Shown here in pieces: positions 16,492-25,533 of a stretch of 64,000 nucleotides of DNA. The number at the start of each line of letters is the position of its first letter. Position 1 is the first letter of the stretch. The notes beneath the pieces were generated by a model, which saw only the letters and a list, made by a program, of their open reading frames with translations, made no database searches and had not been told where the DNA came from. A program made the translations under genes and the position numbers. This DNA comes from Bifidobacterium lemurum (GTDB taxonomy: Bacteria; Actinomycetota; Actinomycetes; Actinomycetales; Bifidobacteriaceae), in the NCBI RefSeq assembly GCF_014898175.1, contig NZ_CP062948.1, positions 1,612,001-1,676,000 on the forward strand, given 5' to 3'.

Positions 16492-16558
16492 CGGCCAAAA
16501 CGCATCGTCTCGGCCAAGCGCGACACGCCCGGATTGGGTGTGGGTCCGCTCGGCTGGG

Positions 16559-16778
16559 TATAGTTATCGACTTGTAAACCACAGACCGTTGGTTGGAGTG
16601 TGCAAGCATTCCCGAAGTTTGGTTCGCCAAGCCAGCGCAGGTTGAGAGATATAAGCCCGTCAAGGGTACGCAGGTTCGCTTGCGAGATTATGTTGCTCTG
16701 CCTGTGCGCAGGGCTTTTTTTGTTGCCCGGCGAGACGATCCCTTCTTCAAGTCAACGGCCGACTTAGGAAGGAACGCC
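16559..16778 (+). promoter_or_regulatory. rplJ leader (L10 leader) with attenuator
   Basis: A -10-like TATAGT at 16559-16564 is followed by a ~200-base untranslated leader. It ends with a stem GCTCTGC/GCAGGGC (16695-16714) and seven T residues (to 16721), an intrinsic terminator placed 57 bases before the rplJ start. By position this is the ribosomal protein L10 leader, which in other bacteria binds L10(L12)4 and represses rplJL. The fold itself was not computed. Confidence 0.65.
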
Positions 16779-17300
16779 ATGAAGAGGCCCGAAAAGGAAG
16801 TGGTGGTCGCCCAGCTTACGGAGCAGTTCCGTAACGCTGACGCCGTCTACCTGACCGAGTACCGCGGGCTTACCGTTCCGCAGATCTCCGATCTGCGCGA
16901 GAAGCTAGGCCGCGATACTTCCTACACTGTGGCTAAGAACACGCTGGCACGCATCGCCGCCAAGGAAGCGGGCATCGAAGGTCTCGACGAGATCCTCTCC
17001 GGCCCGACCGCCGTCACGTTCGTGAAGGGCGACTTCATTGAGGTTGCGAAGATCCTGCGTGACTTTGCCAAGGAAAACAAGGCTCTGGTTGTCAAGGGTG
17101 CCGCCGCCGACGGCATCGTGTACGACGCCGAAGCCGCTCAGAAGCTGGCGGACCTCAAGTCCCGCCCGCAGCTGCTCGCCGAGTTCGCCGGCGACGTCAA
17201 GGCTACGATGGCCAAGGCCGCGTACCTGTTCAACGCCCTGCCGACCAAGGCCGTGCGTACGATCGACGCCCTGCGCGAGAAGCAGGAGAAGGCTGCCTGA
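16779..17300 (+). CDS. rplJ: 50S ribosomal protein L10
   Basis: 173 residues from the ATG at 16779 with AGGAAGGAA upstream; the longer open frame upstream is leader RNA. The body has the L10 pattern: VVAQLTEQFRNADAVYLTEY, RGLTVPQISDLREKLGRD, TVAKNTLARIAAKEAG, and the C-terminal helix that holds L7/L12 dimers (AAYLFNALPTKAVRTIDALR). It forms the base of the ribosomal stalk and is cotranscribed with rplL. Confidence 0.98.
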   Translation: MKRPEKEVVVAQLTEQFRNADAVYLTEYRGLTVPQISDLREKLGRDTSYTVAKNTLARIAAKEAGIEGLDEILSGPTAVTFVKGDFIEVAKILRDFAKENKALVVKGAAADGIVYDAEAAQKLADLKSRPQLLAEFAGDVKATMAKAAYLFNALPTKAVRTIDALREKQEKAA

Positions 17301-17411
17301 TTCGCCTGCGGCTCGCCGCGTGAATCATGAAGCTTCATAACTAAAAACAAACAAGGTTTATTCGGTTGCGGAACCCACTTCATCCGCGACCAAGATGGAA
17401 AGGAAGCCATT

Positions 17412-17795
17412 ATGGCTAAGTACACCAACGAAGAGCTGCTGGAAGCCTTTGGTGAGATGACCCTCGTCGAGCTCTCCGAGTTCGTCAAGGCCTTCGAGGA
17501 GAAGTTCGACGTCGAGGCCGCCGCTCCGGCCGCCGTCGCCGTTGCCGCCGCTCCGGGCGCCGCTGCCGCCGCTGAGGAAGAGAAGGACGAGTTCGACGTC
17601 GTCCTCGCCGCCGTCGGCGACAAGAAGATCCAGGTGATCAAGGCCGTGCGCGCCATCACCAACCTCGGCCTGGCCGAGGCCAAGGCCCTCGTGGACGGCG
17701 CTCCGAAGCCGGTTCTGGAGAAGGCCAAGAAGGAAGACGCCGAGAAGGCCAAGGCTCAGCTGGAAGAGGCTGGCGCCACCGTCGAGCTCAAGTAA
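17412..17795 (+). CDS. rplL: 50S ribosomal protein L7/L12
   Basis: 127 residues. N-terminal dimerisation domain ([20 protein letters not shown]), an Ala-rich hinge ([20 protein letters not shown]) and the conserved C-terminal factor-binding domain ([20 protein letters not shown], then [20 protein letters not shown]). Recruits translation GTPases at the ribosomal stalk. The RBS AAAGGAAG precedes the ATG. Confidence 0.98.
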   Translation: MAKYTNEELLEAFGEMTLVELSEFVKAFEEKFDVEAAAPAAVAVAAAPGAAAAAEEEKDEFDVVLAAVGDKKIQVIKAVRAITNLGLAEAKALVDGAPKPVLEKAKKEDAEKAKAQLEEAGATVELK

Positions 17796-17834
17796 TACGC
17801 GCGGGTGTGAAACCCGCCTATTGCGACGCTTGGA

Positions 17835-17869
17835 AGAACCCCGCAGTTCCTTATGGGCTGCGGGGTTCT
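17835..17869 (+). terminator. intrinsic terminator after rplJL
   Basis: Stem AGAACCCCGCAG/CTGCGGGGTTCT with an 11-base loop, 40 bases after the rplL stop. Confidence 0.75.
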
Positions 17870-18014
17870 CCGCATAGGCGGCCATATGCGATCAGGCGGC
17901 CTGCGGAGGGAAATCGGCGGAAGTTGTCAATCCTTGAGGGCAATCCGCGAATTCTCAAGGAAGCATGACACAATGGCTCGTAGTGTGTTTTTGCGTGAAA
18001 GGGAGGCTGGCACG

Positions 18015-19451
18015 GTGCAGTGGACGGTGAGAATCAATGGGATCGACCATATCAGCGTCAAACCGGGCGAGCGCGTGGAAATCGGCCGTAAGCCGTTGCG
18101 TCCGTTGGTGGATGACGGCAATACGCGCGTCGATGTGGTCGACGGCACCAAGTCGATGTCGAAACGTCATGCGGTGTTCGAGGTGCAGCAGTCCGGCGGC
18201 GCGGTCATCTGCGATTTGGGATCGACCAATGGCACCTACGTGGTACGCGATAACGGCGACCTGCTGCGGCTTCCCGCGGGCGTCGACTTTCTGCTGCCCA
18301 CATCGCCGATGCGCATGCAGTTCGGCGATGTGCCGGTGGATCTGATCCGCGTCGACCAGCTGGCCGAGGACGAGCCCGAGGAGGCACCCGTGCCCGACCT
18401 GTTCGGCTTCGCCGTCGAGCCCGCCAAGCAGGAACCGGATGCCGCCGACATGTCGGTGGACGATATTCTCGACCTACGGGCCGGCGAACCCACCAGCATG
18501 TTCGACGCCGCCAGCGTGAAGCGCAAGGTGAGCGAACTCAATCTCTCCAACCCGTTGACCCAGCTCGATCCCGAACCCGTGCAGCCCCGCGATCTCTTCG
18601 CCGACGCGGCTACCACCACGGCCGAGGACGCCCAGTCGCAGGCCGCGCCGCAGTTGGTGCCGTTGACCGTTGATGACGCCGCCGCGCGACCTGAACCGGC
18701 GAACCCGTTCGAGCAGGTGGGTGCCGAGGCTGAGACACCTGCCGACGCCGCGCCTGCCGACGCTCTGCCGTTCGCTTCGGTGGGGACGCCCGCGAACGTG
18801 GAGAACGAGCGATCCGCCGAGTGGCCCGCGTTCGACGCGCGGCCCGCGTCCACCGTGCTGCCTGAGTCCGATAGCCAGTCCGTCGAATCCGATCAATTCG
18901 CTCCGGCCGGGACGGGGGCTTCCGATTCGCACGCCGCCGTTGAGACGCAGCCTGTGGATGGGCAGCCGGCGGATCAGGCGGCCGAACGGTCGGTCCCCCA
19001 GATGGAAGAGCCGCAATCGGCCGCGCCGCAGCAGTTCGTATTCACTCCCATGGAGGACGCCGCTCCCGTGAGCGCGCAAACGACGCCTGCCACGGGCACT
19101 CCGATCGCATTCACCGCGATGGAGTCCGGCACCGACGTGGAGACGGCCGGCTATACCCCCGCCTTCGAACCCGGTTCCGTGTTCGAGCGTGTGTCCAAGG
19201 GGGAGTTCGACGCGCAGGAGCAAGTGGTGCAGGTCGATGGGCTGACCTCCGACGACGCGCGCCGCACCGAGGATTTCTCCGTGCAGTTCGAAATGGCCCG
19301 CCATCCCGAACTGTTGCCGTTCCTCGCAATGAACCCATCGCTGTACGACGACCTCTATTCGTGGCTGTCCGCGCAGGGCAACCGTGACATCGACGAGGCG
19401 CTCGCCCATAATCAGGGCTATCAGGACTACTGTGAGGCAGTTGGAAAGTGA
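18015..19451 (+). CDS. FHA-domain protein with C-terminal LRV-like domain
   Basis: About 478 residues from the GTG at 18015 (GGGAGG 8 bases upstream). An ATG at 17973 with AAGGAAG is an equally possible start and would add 14 residues. Residues ~1-110 form an FHA phosphothreonine-binding domain: the core VEIGRKPL, MSKRHAVFEV and CDLGSTNGTYV are all intact. A ~300-residue acidic, Pro/Ala/Glu-rich, low-complexity region follows. The last ~60 residues (MARHPELLPFLAMNPSLYDD) match the variant leucine-rich repeat domain common in bifidobacteria. Probably a signalling or scaffold protein reading Ser/Thr kinase marks. Its stop overlaps the next start as GTGA. Confidence 0.8.
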   Translation: MQWTVRINGIDHISVKPGERVEIGRKPLRPLVDDGNTRVDVVDGTKSMSKRHAVFEVQQSGGAVICDLGSTNGTYVVRDNGDLLRLPAGVDFLLPTSPMRMQFGDVPVDLIRVDQLAEDEPEEAPVPDLFGFAVEPAKQEPDAADMSVDDILDLRAGEPTSMFDAASVKRKVSELNLSNPLTQLDPEPVQPRDLFADAATTTAEDAQSQAAPQLVPLTVDDAAARPEPANPFEQVGAEAETPADAAPADALPFASVGTPANVENERSAEWPAFDARPASTVLPESDSQSVESDQFAPAGTGASDSHAAVETQPVDGQPADQAAERSVPQMEEPQSAAPQQFVFTPMEDAAPVSAQTTPATGTPIAFTAMESGTDVETAGYTPAFEPGSVFERVSKGEFDAQEQVVQVDGLTSDDARRTEDFSVQFEMARHPELLPFLAMNPSLYDDLYSWLSAQGNRDIDEALAHNQGYQDYCEAVGK

Positions 19452-22400
19452 GTCGTAGCATGAGCGAAAACACCAATAGCCGTCTCGACACGATCCGTCA
19501 GTGGCGCGAGCAGTATCGCGCGGCGTTGCCACCGTCGCCGCTGGAGGACATCAAACAACTGGGCGCGCAGCTCGATATGACGCACGCCCATCCCTCCGGC
19601 ATCGCGCAACTGTTCGCCAGCGGACATGCGAATCTCGCCGCGTTGTTCCGCGACAGCGGCATGCTCAAAGCGTCCGGCCGCCACATCTCGCGCGTGATCG
19701 ACGACCGCAACGCCAAACAGCGCGTCAGCGGCGTGGCCGAACTCTCGCTGGCGGTCGGCGTCGCCACTTGGCATGGCAACGCCCTGCCGGTGCTGCTGTA
19801 TCCGGTGGACGTCGCGCTGCCGCAGGTGGGTGAGTCGGAGGGCAACACCACGATCCGTTTCACCGGACATGTGGCGCTCAACGACGTGTTCGTCTCCGTC
19901 ATGCACAGCCAGGGCGTCATGCTGGACGAGGCCGCGCTCTTCGACGGCGCGAACTACGAAAGCGGAACTCCGGAGACCTCCGCCATGTTCGCGAAGATCA
20001 CCGCCGAGGCGGAGGCGCGGATCGCCGACTTCACCATTGAACGGCGCATCGTGCTCGGCTGCTTCATGGAGCCCTCCGCGTTGACGCTCAGCGAAAGCCA
20101 ACGGCTGATCGACCAGCTTGAGGATGGTCCGACCGGCAATGTGCTGCTGGACGCGCTGGCGGGCAACGAGGCCGCGATGGCCACGCTGGGTGATACCGAC
20201 CTGCCTCAGTTCAGTCCCTTCGACGCCGATCCGCACGGCGAGTACGAGGTCGGCGATGTGGACAACACCGTGCGCTACGCCGCCAATGTCGCGGCTTCCG
20301 GGCGCAGCATCGTTCTCGACGGCGACGTGGCCAAAGACACCGAGCAGCAGGCGGTCGCCATCGCCACACGGTGCGTGATGAACGGACGCTCCGTGCTGTA
20401 CGTGCCCGGAGTGGCCGAACAGAAGCGTCGTTTCACGCAGGCCATGAACGCCAACGAACTCGGCGGACTGATGCTCGACGTGGCCGACGACGGCATGAAC
20501 GCCTCCATCGACCGCCAGCTCATCACCGCGGTCGGGTTCCAGCCCGGCGTCGCAACCCAGCGCTTCGACCAGTTGGCCGACGAGCTGGTCGGCGTGCGTT
20601 CGCGTCTGACCCGGTATCTCGGCGACCTGCACGGCCTCAACGAGGAGTGGGGAGTCTCCGCCTACCAGACCATCCAGAACCTGGCCCGTATCGCGGTGCT
20701 GCCCACGCATCCCGCCACGCGCGTGCGCCTGAGCAAGGGAAGCGCGCAAAGCATCGGCGGTCAGATGGACGAGTGGATCGGCAAACTCGAGCGCGCCGGC
20801 GAACTCGGCGAATTCGTGATCGGCCCCGAAGACACCGCATGGTTCGGCGCGTCCATCACCACCGAGGACGAAGCCGTCGCCGTCTATCAGCGGGTGTCCG
20901 ACCTGCTGGGCAAGCTGCTGCCCGCCACACGCGAGCAGGTGACCCGTACCGTGGAGACCTGCGGATTCCCCGTGCCGCCCACCGCCCGTGAGTGGGGGCG
21001 TCAGGTCACCGTGCTGAAGAATCTGCGCCGTGTGCTCGACGTGTTCCAGCCGGAGATCTTCGAACGCGATATCGACGCGATGATCGAGGCGAGCAAGCCC
21101 AAGGCGCAACGCAAGGCCGAAGGCACGTCGATGGGCTTCTGGGAACGCAGACGCCATGTCAAGGAGGCCCGTGGGCTGCTGCGCGCCGGCGCGCAGGTCG
21201 AGAACCTGCACGAGGCGCTGAAGGTGGTGGCCAAGCAGGCCGACCAGTGGCACCAGTTCGTGCCGCACGGCGGCTGGCCCGTGCTGCCGAGCAAGCTTGA
21301 CGAGATCATCGCCACGCAGGAGGCCGTGTCGCAGCATATGACCGCGCTGGACGCGGTGCTCGCCACCACTCCGCAGGGAGGCAATTTCGAAACCTCGGAC
21401 TTCAACGATGCCGAGCAGCGGCTGACCATGCTGTTCGACGACCATATCGCGTTGGACACCCTGCCGGAGCGTTGCCGTCTGGAGCAGGAGTTCGACGCCC
21501 ATGGTCTTGGCGAGTTCGTCGGGGATCTGCGCGCGCGCCGTGTGGACCCCGAAGCGGTGCGCGGCGAGCTGCAGCTGGCATGGTGGACCACGGTGTTCGA
21601 GGACATCGTGCGTTCCTCCGCCATCATCTCCAACCAGGACGGTTCCGCCCTGCAGACCGCATCCGACCGCTTCGCCCAGGTGGACATCGAGCATGTGCGT
21701 TCGATCGGCCCCATGGTCGCGCAGGAGTCGATGCGTCGTCTGTGCGATATGCTGTTCTCGCGCACGCAGGAGGCGAACCAGCTGCATACGGTGCTCGCCG
21801 GCCGCGCCAACGTGCCGATCAGCCGCATCCGCCGCGACCATCCCGAAATCCTCGCCGCCGCGAAGCCGGTGCTGGTGGCCACCCCGGGCACGCTTGCCGC
21901 GCTCACCGAGCCGTCGGAACTCGCCGACGTGGCGATTCTCGACGCGTGCGCGCATATCCCGGCCGTGCAGATGCTCTCCATCGTCAGCCGCGCCCGTCAG
22001 ATCGTCGTGCTCGCGCATGGCGCCACGGTGACCTGCTCCAGCCTGAAGCTGTTGATGGATATGCTGCCGCATATCGACGCGACCTCCCGCCCCGTGCGCC
22101 GCGACCAGCGTCTGAGCGCGTTCCTCGAATCCGAAGGCTATGGCGCGGTGCGTCATGACACCGCCGCCGAGGCCATGCGGGGCCATGTGCGGCTGCATTC
22201 GCTCGAGGCGACCGGCGTGCCGGTGATGCTGTCCGGTCTGGTGGAATCCAGCCAGCGTGAAATCGACGAGGTGGTGCGCATCATCACCGAGCGCGCCGCG
22301 AGCTTCACCATCGTGCCGGCCGGATATACGCTGTCCGTCGTGACGCTTACCGAGGTGTTCCGCACGCGTCTCGGCTCCGAGCTGAAGTCGCTGGCCGCGA

Positions 22401-23074
22401 AGAACAAGTCGATGGGCCGGTTCCTGCGCCATGTGCGGCTGGTTTCCCTGCGCGAGGTGGCAGGCTCCCACGCCACCGACGTGATTCTGTCGCTGTGCTA
22501 CGCGAAGACTTCGCATGGCCGTCTGCTGCAGCAGTTCGGCGTGCTGGAGGACGAAGGCGGCCGCGGCATGCTGTTGGACGCTCTGGCCTTGGCCGACCGC
22601 CACCTCGATATCGTCAGCGCGTTCACCGCCGAGGATCTCGACGATGAACGCCTGCACCAGCCCGGCCCCAAACTGCTTAAGTCCATGCTGGCATGGGCCC
22701 AGCGGCTCGGCGACCAGACCGCGCGTCCCTCCGAGCGGGATTCCGGCGACAATGTGTTGTTCTCCGATCTGGCCGACCGCATCCGCGCCCGCGGGCTTGA
22801 CGCCACGGTGGGATACGGTTTCGAGCGCGGCATGACGATTCCGCTGGTCGTCGGGCTCAAGGGCAAGCCGTACGCGTTGGCCGTGCTGACCGACGACGCG
22901 GGATTCATGGGCATCCAATCCACCCGTGAGCGCCATCGTCTGCTGATGCAGCATCTGAACACGCTCGGATGGAACGTGATGGCCGTGTGGAGCGTGGCCG
23001 CGTTCGTCAACCCCGACAAGGAGGTCGACCGCATCGTGGCGCGCATCGCCGAAATCTACCGGGAGGTCAAGTAG
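19448..23074 (+). CDS. large helicase/Vsr-like nuclease homologue with degraded motifs
   Basis: 1208 residues. The GTG start at 19448 overlaps the FHA gene stop; an ATG is at 19460. The overall layout resembles bacterial SF1-type helicases with a C-terminal MTES_1575/Vsr-like nuclease. At ~285-290 the P-loop position reads GRSIVLDGDVAKDTEQQ, with no GxxGxGK. At ~830 the motif-II position reads DVAILDACAHIPAVQML instead of a D-E-A pair. The end (STRERHRLLMQHLNTLGWNV, MAVWSVAAF) fits the nuclease domain, but the acidic active-site pair is not seen (ERGMTIPLVVG; AVLTDDAGF). I infer a catalytically inert or repurposed protein. It is long and undamaged, so it is under selection, not a pseudogene. 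Confidence 0.6.
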   Translation: MSRSMSENTNSRLDTIRQWREQYRAALPPSPLEDIKQLGAQLDMTHAHPSGIAQLFASGHANLAALFRDSGMLKASGRHISRVIDDRNAKQRVSGVAELSLAVGVATWHGNALPVLLYPVDVALPQVGESEGNTTIRFTGHVALNDVFVSVMHSQGVMLDEAALFDGANYESGTPETSAMFAKITAEAEARIADFTIERRIVLGCFMEPSALTLSESQRLIDQLEDGPTGNVLLDALAGNEAAMATLGDTDLPQFSPFDADPHGEYEVGDVDNTVRYAANVAASGRSIVLDGDVAKDTEQQAVAIATRCVMNGRSVLYVPGVAEQKRRFTQAMNANELGGLMLDVADDGMNASIDRQLITAVGFQPGVATQRFDQLADELVGVRSRLTRYLGDLHGLNEEWGVSAYQTIQNLARIAVLPTHPATRVRLSKGSAQSIGGQMDEWIGKLERAGELGEFVIGPEDTAWFGASITTEDEAVAVYQRVSDLLGKLLPATREQVTRTVETCGFPVPPTAREWGRQVTVLKNLRRVLDVFQPEIFERDIDAMIEASKPKAQRKAEGTSMGFWERRRHVKEARGLLRAGAQVENLHEALKVVAKQADQWHQFVPHGGWPVLPSKLDEIIATQEAVSQHMTALDAVLATTPQGGNFETSDFNDAEQRLTMLFDDHIALDTLPERCRLEQEFDAHGLGEFVGDLRARRVDPEAVRGELQLAWWTTVFEDIVRSSAIISNQDGSALQTASDRFAQVDIEHVRSIGPMVAQESMRRLCDMLFSRTQEANQLHTVLAGRANVPISRIRRDHPEILAAAKPVLVATPGTLAALTEPSELADVAILDACAHIPAVQMLSIVSRARQIVVLAHGATVTCSSLKLLMDMLPHIDATSRPVRRDQRLSAFLESEGYGAVRHDTAAEAMRGHVRLHSLEATGVPVMLSGLVESSQREIDEVVRIITERAASFTIVPAGYTLSVVTLTEVFRTRLGSELKSLAAKNKSMGRFLRHVRLVSLREVAGSHATDVILSLCYAKTSHGRLLQQFGVLEDEGGRGMLLDALALADRHLDIVSAFTAEDLDDERLHQPGPKLLKSMLAWAQRLGDQTARPSERDSGDNVLFSDLADRIRARGLDATVGYGFERGMTIPLVVGLKGKPYALAVLTDDAGFMGIQSTRERHRLLMQHLNTLGWNVMAVWSVAAFVNPDKEVDRIVARIAEIYREVK

Positions 23075-23076
23075 CC

Positions 23077-23289
23077 ATGGCCGAACAGCGCGAACCGTAT
23101 TCGGCCGAACGTCGGACCCCGCGCAAGCATAAGCGCGTGGTTCGGCAGGGCACCGAACTGTTCGACGCGGACGGCGTCAAACTCGAACCGGGCGATATGG
23201 TCACCGACCGCCAGCGCGCCGCCGATGACGACCGGCGCATCCTCGGCGAGCTGCCGCCGCACTGGGCCGTGTTCAACGACAAGCGCTGA
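23077..23289 (+). CDS. small conserved-looking protein, unknown function
   Basis: 70 residues, two bases after the previous stop with GGGAGGT upstream, so the third gene of the FHA operon. Highly charged with no Cys and no membrane segment: basic N-terminal half (SAERRTPRKHKRVVRQGTEL), then KLEPGDMVTDRQRAADDDRR and an aromatic tail (PPHWAVFNDKR). I do not recognise a family. Tight coupling suggests it works with the two large proteins. Confidence 0.65.
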   Translation: MAEQREPYSAERRTPRKHKRVVRQGTELFDADGVKLEPGDMVTDRQRAADDDRRILGELPPHWAVFNDKR

Positions 23290-23294
23290 CGGTC

Positions 23295-24062
23295 CTACCG
23301 CGCGACCGCCACGATGGCACCGGCCTCCTGCGAGGCCATCACCCGCAACGCGTCGCGCGGCGGCATGGCGAACGGCACCACCGAACCCATGCCGGTGGAC
23401 GGCCCCAAGTTGGCTGACGCCTCATCGGAGCGGGGAGTTTCCATCGCCAAGGCGGATCGCGTCAACACGCACGATCCCTCCCCAAGGCCGATCTCCCAAG
23501 GGGCGGCATCCTCACCGGAATTGGCCCCGGCTTCGGAGCCACCGGTCGAGCCGAACGTCGAGTCTCCCGCCGGGTCGACGCCGCCACTCGTGTCGCCCCC
23601 ATCGCCCGCGTCGCAGCCCGTGGCGGACACCAGCGCGACCGTGTCTCCGGCGATAAGCCGTCCGGCGTCGCTGGACAGACGCACTTCGATCACCGTGTGT
23701 CCCTCCGGCGTGACCGGGGAATCCCTCGCCATATGCGTGGTGAAGGGCTGTCCGACGTCGATGTCGACCTGCGCCACCCGTCCCACCACCAATGCGGTGG
23801 AGTCGACCAGCAGACGGCTGGTCGTCGATACGGGCATATCCGCCCACATCACATCCGTCTCGGCGATCGTCTCGCCGCGTCGGATCGCCGTCCTCGCCAC
23901 CACCACCGGCATGGTCGCCACCGTGGAGATGACCGCGGATATCACCGCGCAGACGGCCGCCGCGGCGCAGCATGCCGCAAGACACCGTCGCAGCCGCGCC
24001 ATCGCGCGACGGTGGATCAAGGAATCCCGTTGGGGGATTCGCATTCGAAAAAAGGTCACCAT
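23295..24062 (-). CDS. SAF-domain membrane-anchored protein
   Basis: About 255 residues from the ATG at 24062 (start uncertain; further ATGs follow and RBS signals are weak). A basic N terminus precedes one membrane segment (CLAACCAAAAVCAVISAVIS). The SAF domain follows: VVVARTAIRRGETIAETDVM and DIDVGQPFTTHM, as in CpaB/FlgA-type proteins. A low-complexity Gly/Asp linker (DAGDGGDTSGGVDPAGDS) separates it from a conserved-looking tail (AMPPRDALRVMASQEAGAIV). The role is uncertain; without pilus genes nearby, Flp pilus assembly is only a family-level possibility. Confidence 0.7.
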   Translation of the reverse strand: MVTFFRMRIPQRDSLIHRRAMARLRRCLAACCAAAAVCAVISAVISTVATMPVVVARTAIRRGETIAETDVMWADMPVSTTSRLLVDSTALVVGRVAQVDIDVGQPFTTHMARDSPVTPEGHTVIEVRLSSDAGRLIAGDTVALVSATGCDAGDGGDTSGGVDPAGDSTFGSTGGSEAGANSGEDAAPWEIGLGEGSCVLTRSALAMETPRSDEASANLGPSTGMGSVVPFAMPPRDALRVMASQEAGAIVAVAR

Positions 24063-24192
24063 GCTCGCATGATGACCTGGAAAAGAACGTGGACGCAAGT
24101 CGGAACGGCCTATGTGGTTCCAGCCTCCGAGTTATCCACCGAAAAACCCCGGGGCGACCACGGCGGCCGCCCGCTCCGTCGCGCGGCTCGTC

Positions 24193-24390
24193 TTATTTCG
24201 TGGAGCCGCCGGACGCGCCGTCCGTGCGGTAGAAGCCGCTGCCTTTGAAGGTGACCGGCACGGCGGAGAAGACCTTGCGCACCTGCGCCTCGCCGCATTC
24301 GGGGCATACGGTGATCGGGTCGTCGTCGAACGACTGGTGTTCGGTGAAATCATAGCCGCAGTTCTTGCAGCGATAATGATACGTGGGCAT
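24193..24390 (-). CDS. FmdB-family zinc-ribbon protein
   Basis: 65 residues. MPTYHYRCKNCGYDF and VCPECGEAQVRKVFS give the two CxxC knuckles of the FmdB/CxxC_CxxC_SSSS regulatory family, followed by KGSGFYRTD, also typical. GGAGGATCCC precedes the ATG. It lies between the SAF gene and the folate enzyme on the same strand, an order I believe is common in related genomes. The function is unknown (putative regulator). Confidence 0.9.
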   Translation of the reverse strand: MPTYHYRCKNCGYDFTEHQSFDDDPITVCPECGEAQVRKVFSAVPVTFKGSGFYRTDGASGGSTK

Positions 24391-24439
24391 GGGATCCTCC
24401 GCTACGACGTCTGTTTCAAGTGTTGCAACCGTTCATATC

Positions 24440-25234
24440 CTAGTCATGGGGCTGACAGCCGGCACCGCTTCTGGCGAACGCGACGACGCCGTCCACGCCC
24501 AGCACCCCATCCACCGGCACGTCATGCGCCTCATGGGGGAGCGGACCGTCGACGACCTCCCAAGGCCACACCACGGCGAACACCGGCGTATCGGCGCGAC
24601 GATGCGCCAGCGCGCGGTCGTACCATCCGCCGCCTCGCCCCAAGCGCACGCCTTGCTGGTCCACCGCCAAGGCGGGTACCACAATCAGATCGGCCTGAGC
24701 CAGCGCCTCGGCCGGCAGTACCTCGCCATCCGGCTCTTGGGGGCGGCGGGGATTGCGCGACCGGGGCCGCGATGCGGACGCCGCAGGTGAAGCGAGTGCC
24801 ATAGGTGAAGCAAGTGTCGTAGGTGAAGCGAGTGTCGTAGGCGAAGCGGCCACCTCGGGCGATGCGGGCGTCTCGAACGATATGGGCGTCTCATCGCCCG
24901 CACCATCGTTCGTGATTGATGCGATGGGAGCGCCGTCGGCATCCACATCCCGCAGACGCGCGACCGCGGGCAACACGCTCCATCCGATCCGCAGCCCCGA
25001 GCCCAGACGCGGCACCAGCACGCGCACGCCCGCGTCAAGCCAGGCCTGCAATGTGGGCGCCATCGGGATCTCGTTGCCCATCGACACGTACGCCGCCACC
25101 GTCGTCGCCGCCGGCAGTTCGCCGATCCGGGACGCCAACGCGACGCCTGCCCGCTCGCGTTCCCCGACGGGCACGGTTTTGCGCCGGGTGAGCGTGGCTT
25201 TGCGCAGCGCCGCTTTGGTCCGCAGGTCTTCCAT
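24440..25234 (-). CDS. 5-formyltetrahydrofolate cyclo-ligase
   Basis: 264 residues. It converts 5-formyl-THF to 5,10-methenyl-THF using ATP. The N terminus (LRTKAALRKATLTRRKTVPV) and the C-terminal ATP/folate motif (VPALAVDQQGVRLGRGGGWY followed by DRAL) are intact. The central region carries a ~60-residue insertion that includes SPTTLASPTTLASPMALASP, encoded by an 18-base tandem repeat and absent from ordinary family members (~180-200 residues). The insertion lies between the conserved blocks and probably forms a surface loop. Confidence 0.9.
   Translation of the reverse strand: MEDLRTKAALRKATLTRRKTVPVGERERAGVALASRIGELPAATTVAAYVSMGNEIPMAPTLQAWLDAGVRVLVPRLGSGLRIGWSVLPAVARLRDVDADGAPIASITNDGAGDETPISFETPASPEVAASPTTLASPTTLASPMALASPAASASRPRSRNPRRPQEPDGEVLPAEALAQADLIVVPALAVDQQGVRLGRGGGWYDRALAHRRADTPVFAVVWPWEVVDGPLPHEAHDVPVDGVLGVDGVVAFARSGAGCQPHD
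24785..24849. repeat. 18-base minisatellite inside the cyclo-ligase gene
   Basis: Three consecutive 18-base units (24785, 24803, 24821) starting AGGTGAAGC, with a partial fourth (AGGCGAAGCGG). The unit is a multiple of three, so copy-number change keeps the gene in frame and alters the length of an Ala/Ser/Pro/Thr loop. Confidence 0.85.
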
Positions 25235-25533
25235 ACCGGCCGTTCTACCATGCCGGTCGGTCTTCGGGGAGACGTTAGTGGACGCGGCATCGCTCGGAGT
25301 CCATCCGCACGGCGGTTCACCATGCGCTGGATGGCGCGGACATGTGGGCGTGCGGGTGCGGGAGTGAATCCCCGTATCGCGCAGGGGCGGGGCGGCATCA
25401 ATGCGGGTGTGCGGGTGCGCGGGCGCGGGACGCGAGGGATGATAATGGAATGCGTCGGATGCGCGGAACGTCGGGGCGGAGGTCTCCCCGCGCTCGCCGC
25501 GCGACTTGTCTGCGCTGATGACACAATAGGGGC
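25235..25533. other. divergent intergenic region
   Basis: About 300 bases between the cyclo-ligase and GNAT genes, with no supported gene. A candidate -10 (CACAAT) lies 8 bases before the GNAT GTG. Confidence 0.4.

Noticed and set aside
16593..16778. N-terminal extension of L10
   Set aside because: The extra 62 codons cover the leader and attenuator, and AGGAAGGAA points to the ATG at 16779.
19427..22954. A 1175-residue minus-strand open frame opposite the helicase-like gene
   Set aside because: Low-complexity His/Arg/Gly antisense shadow of a coding strand; no start signal.
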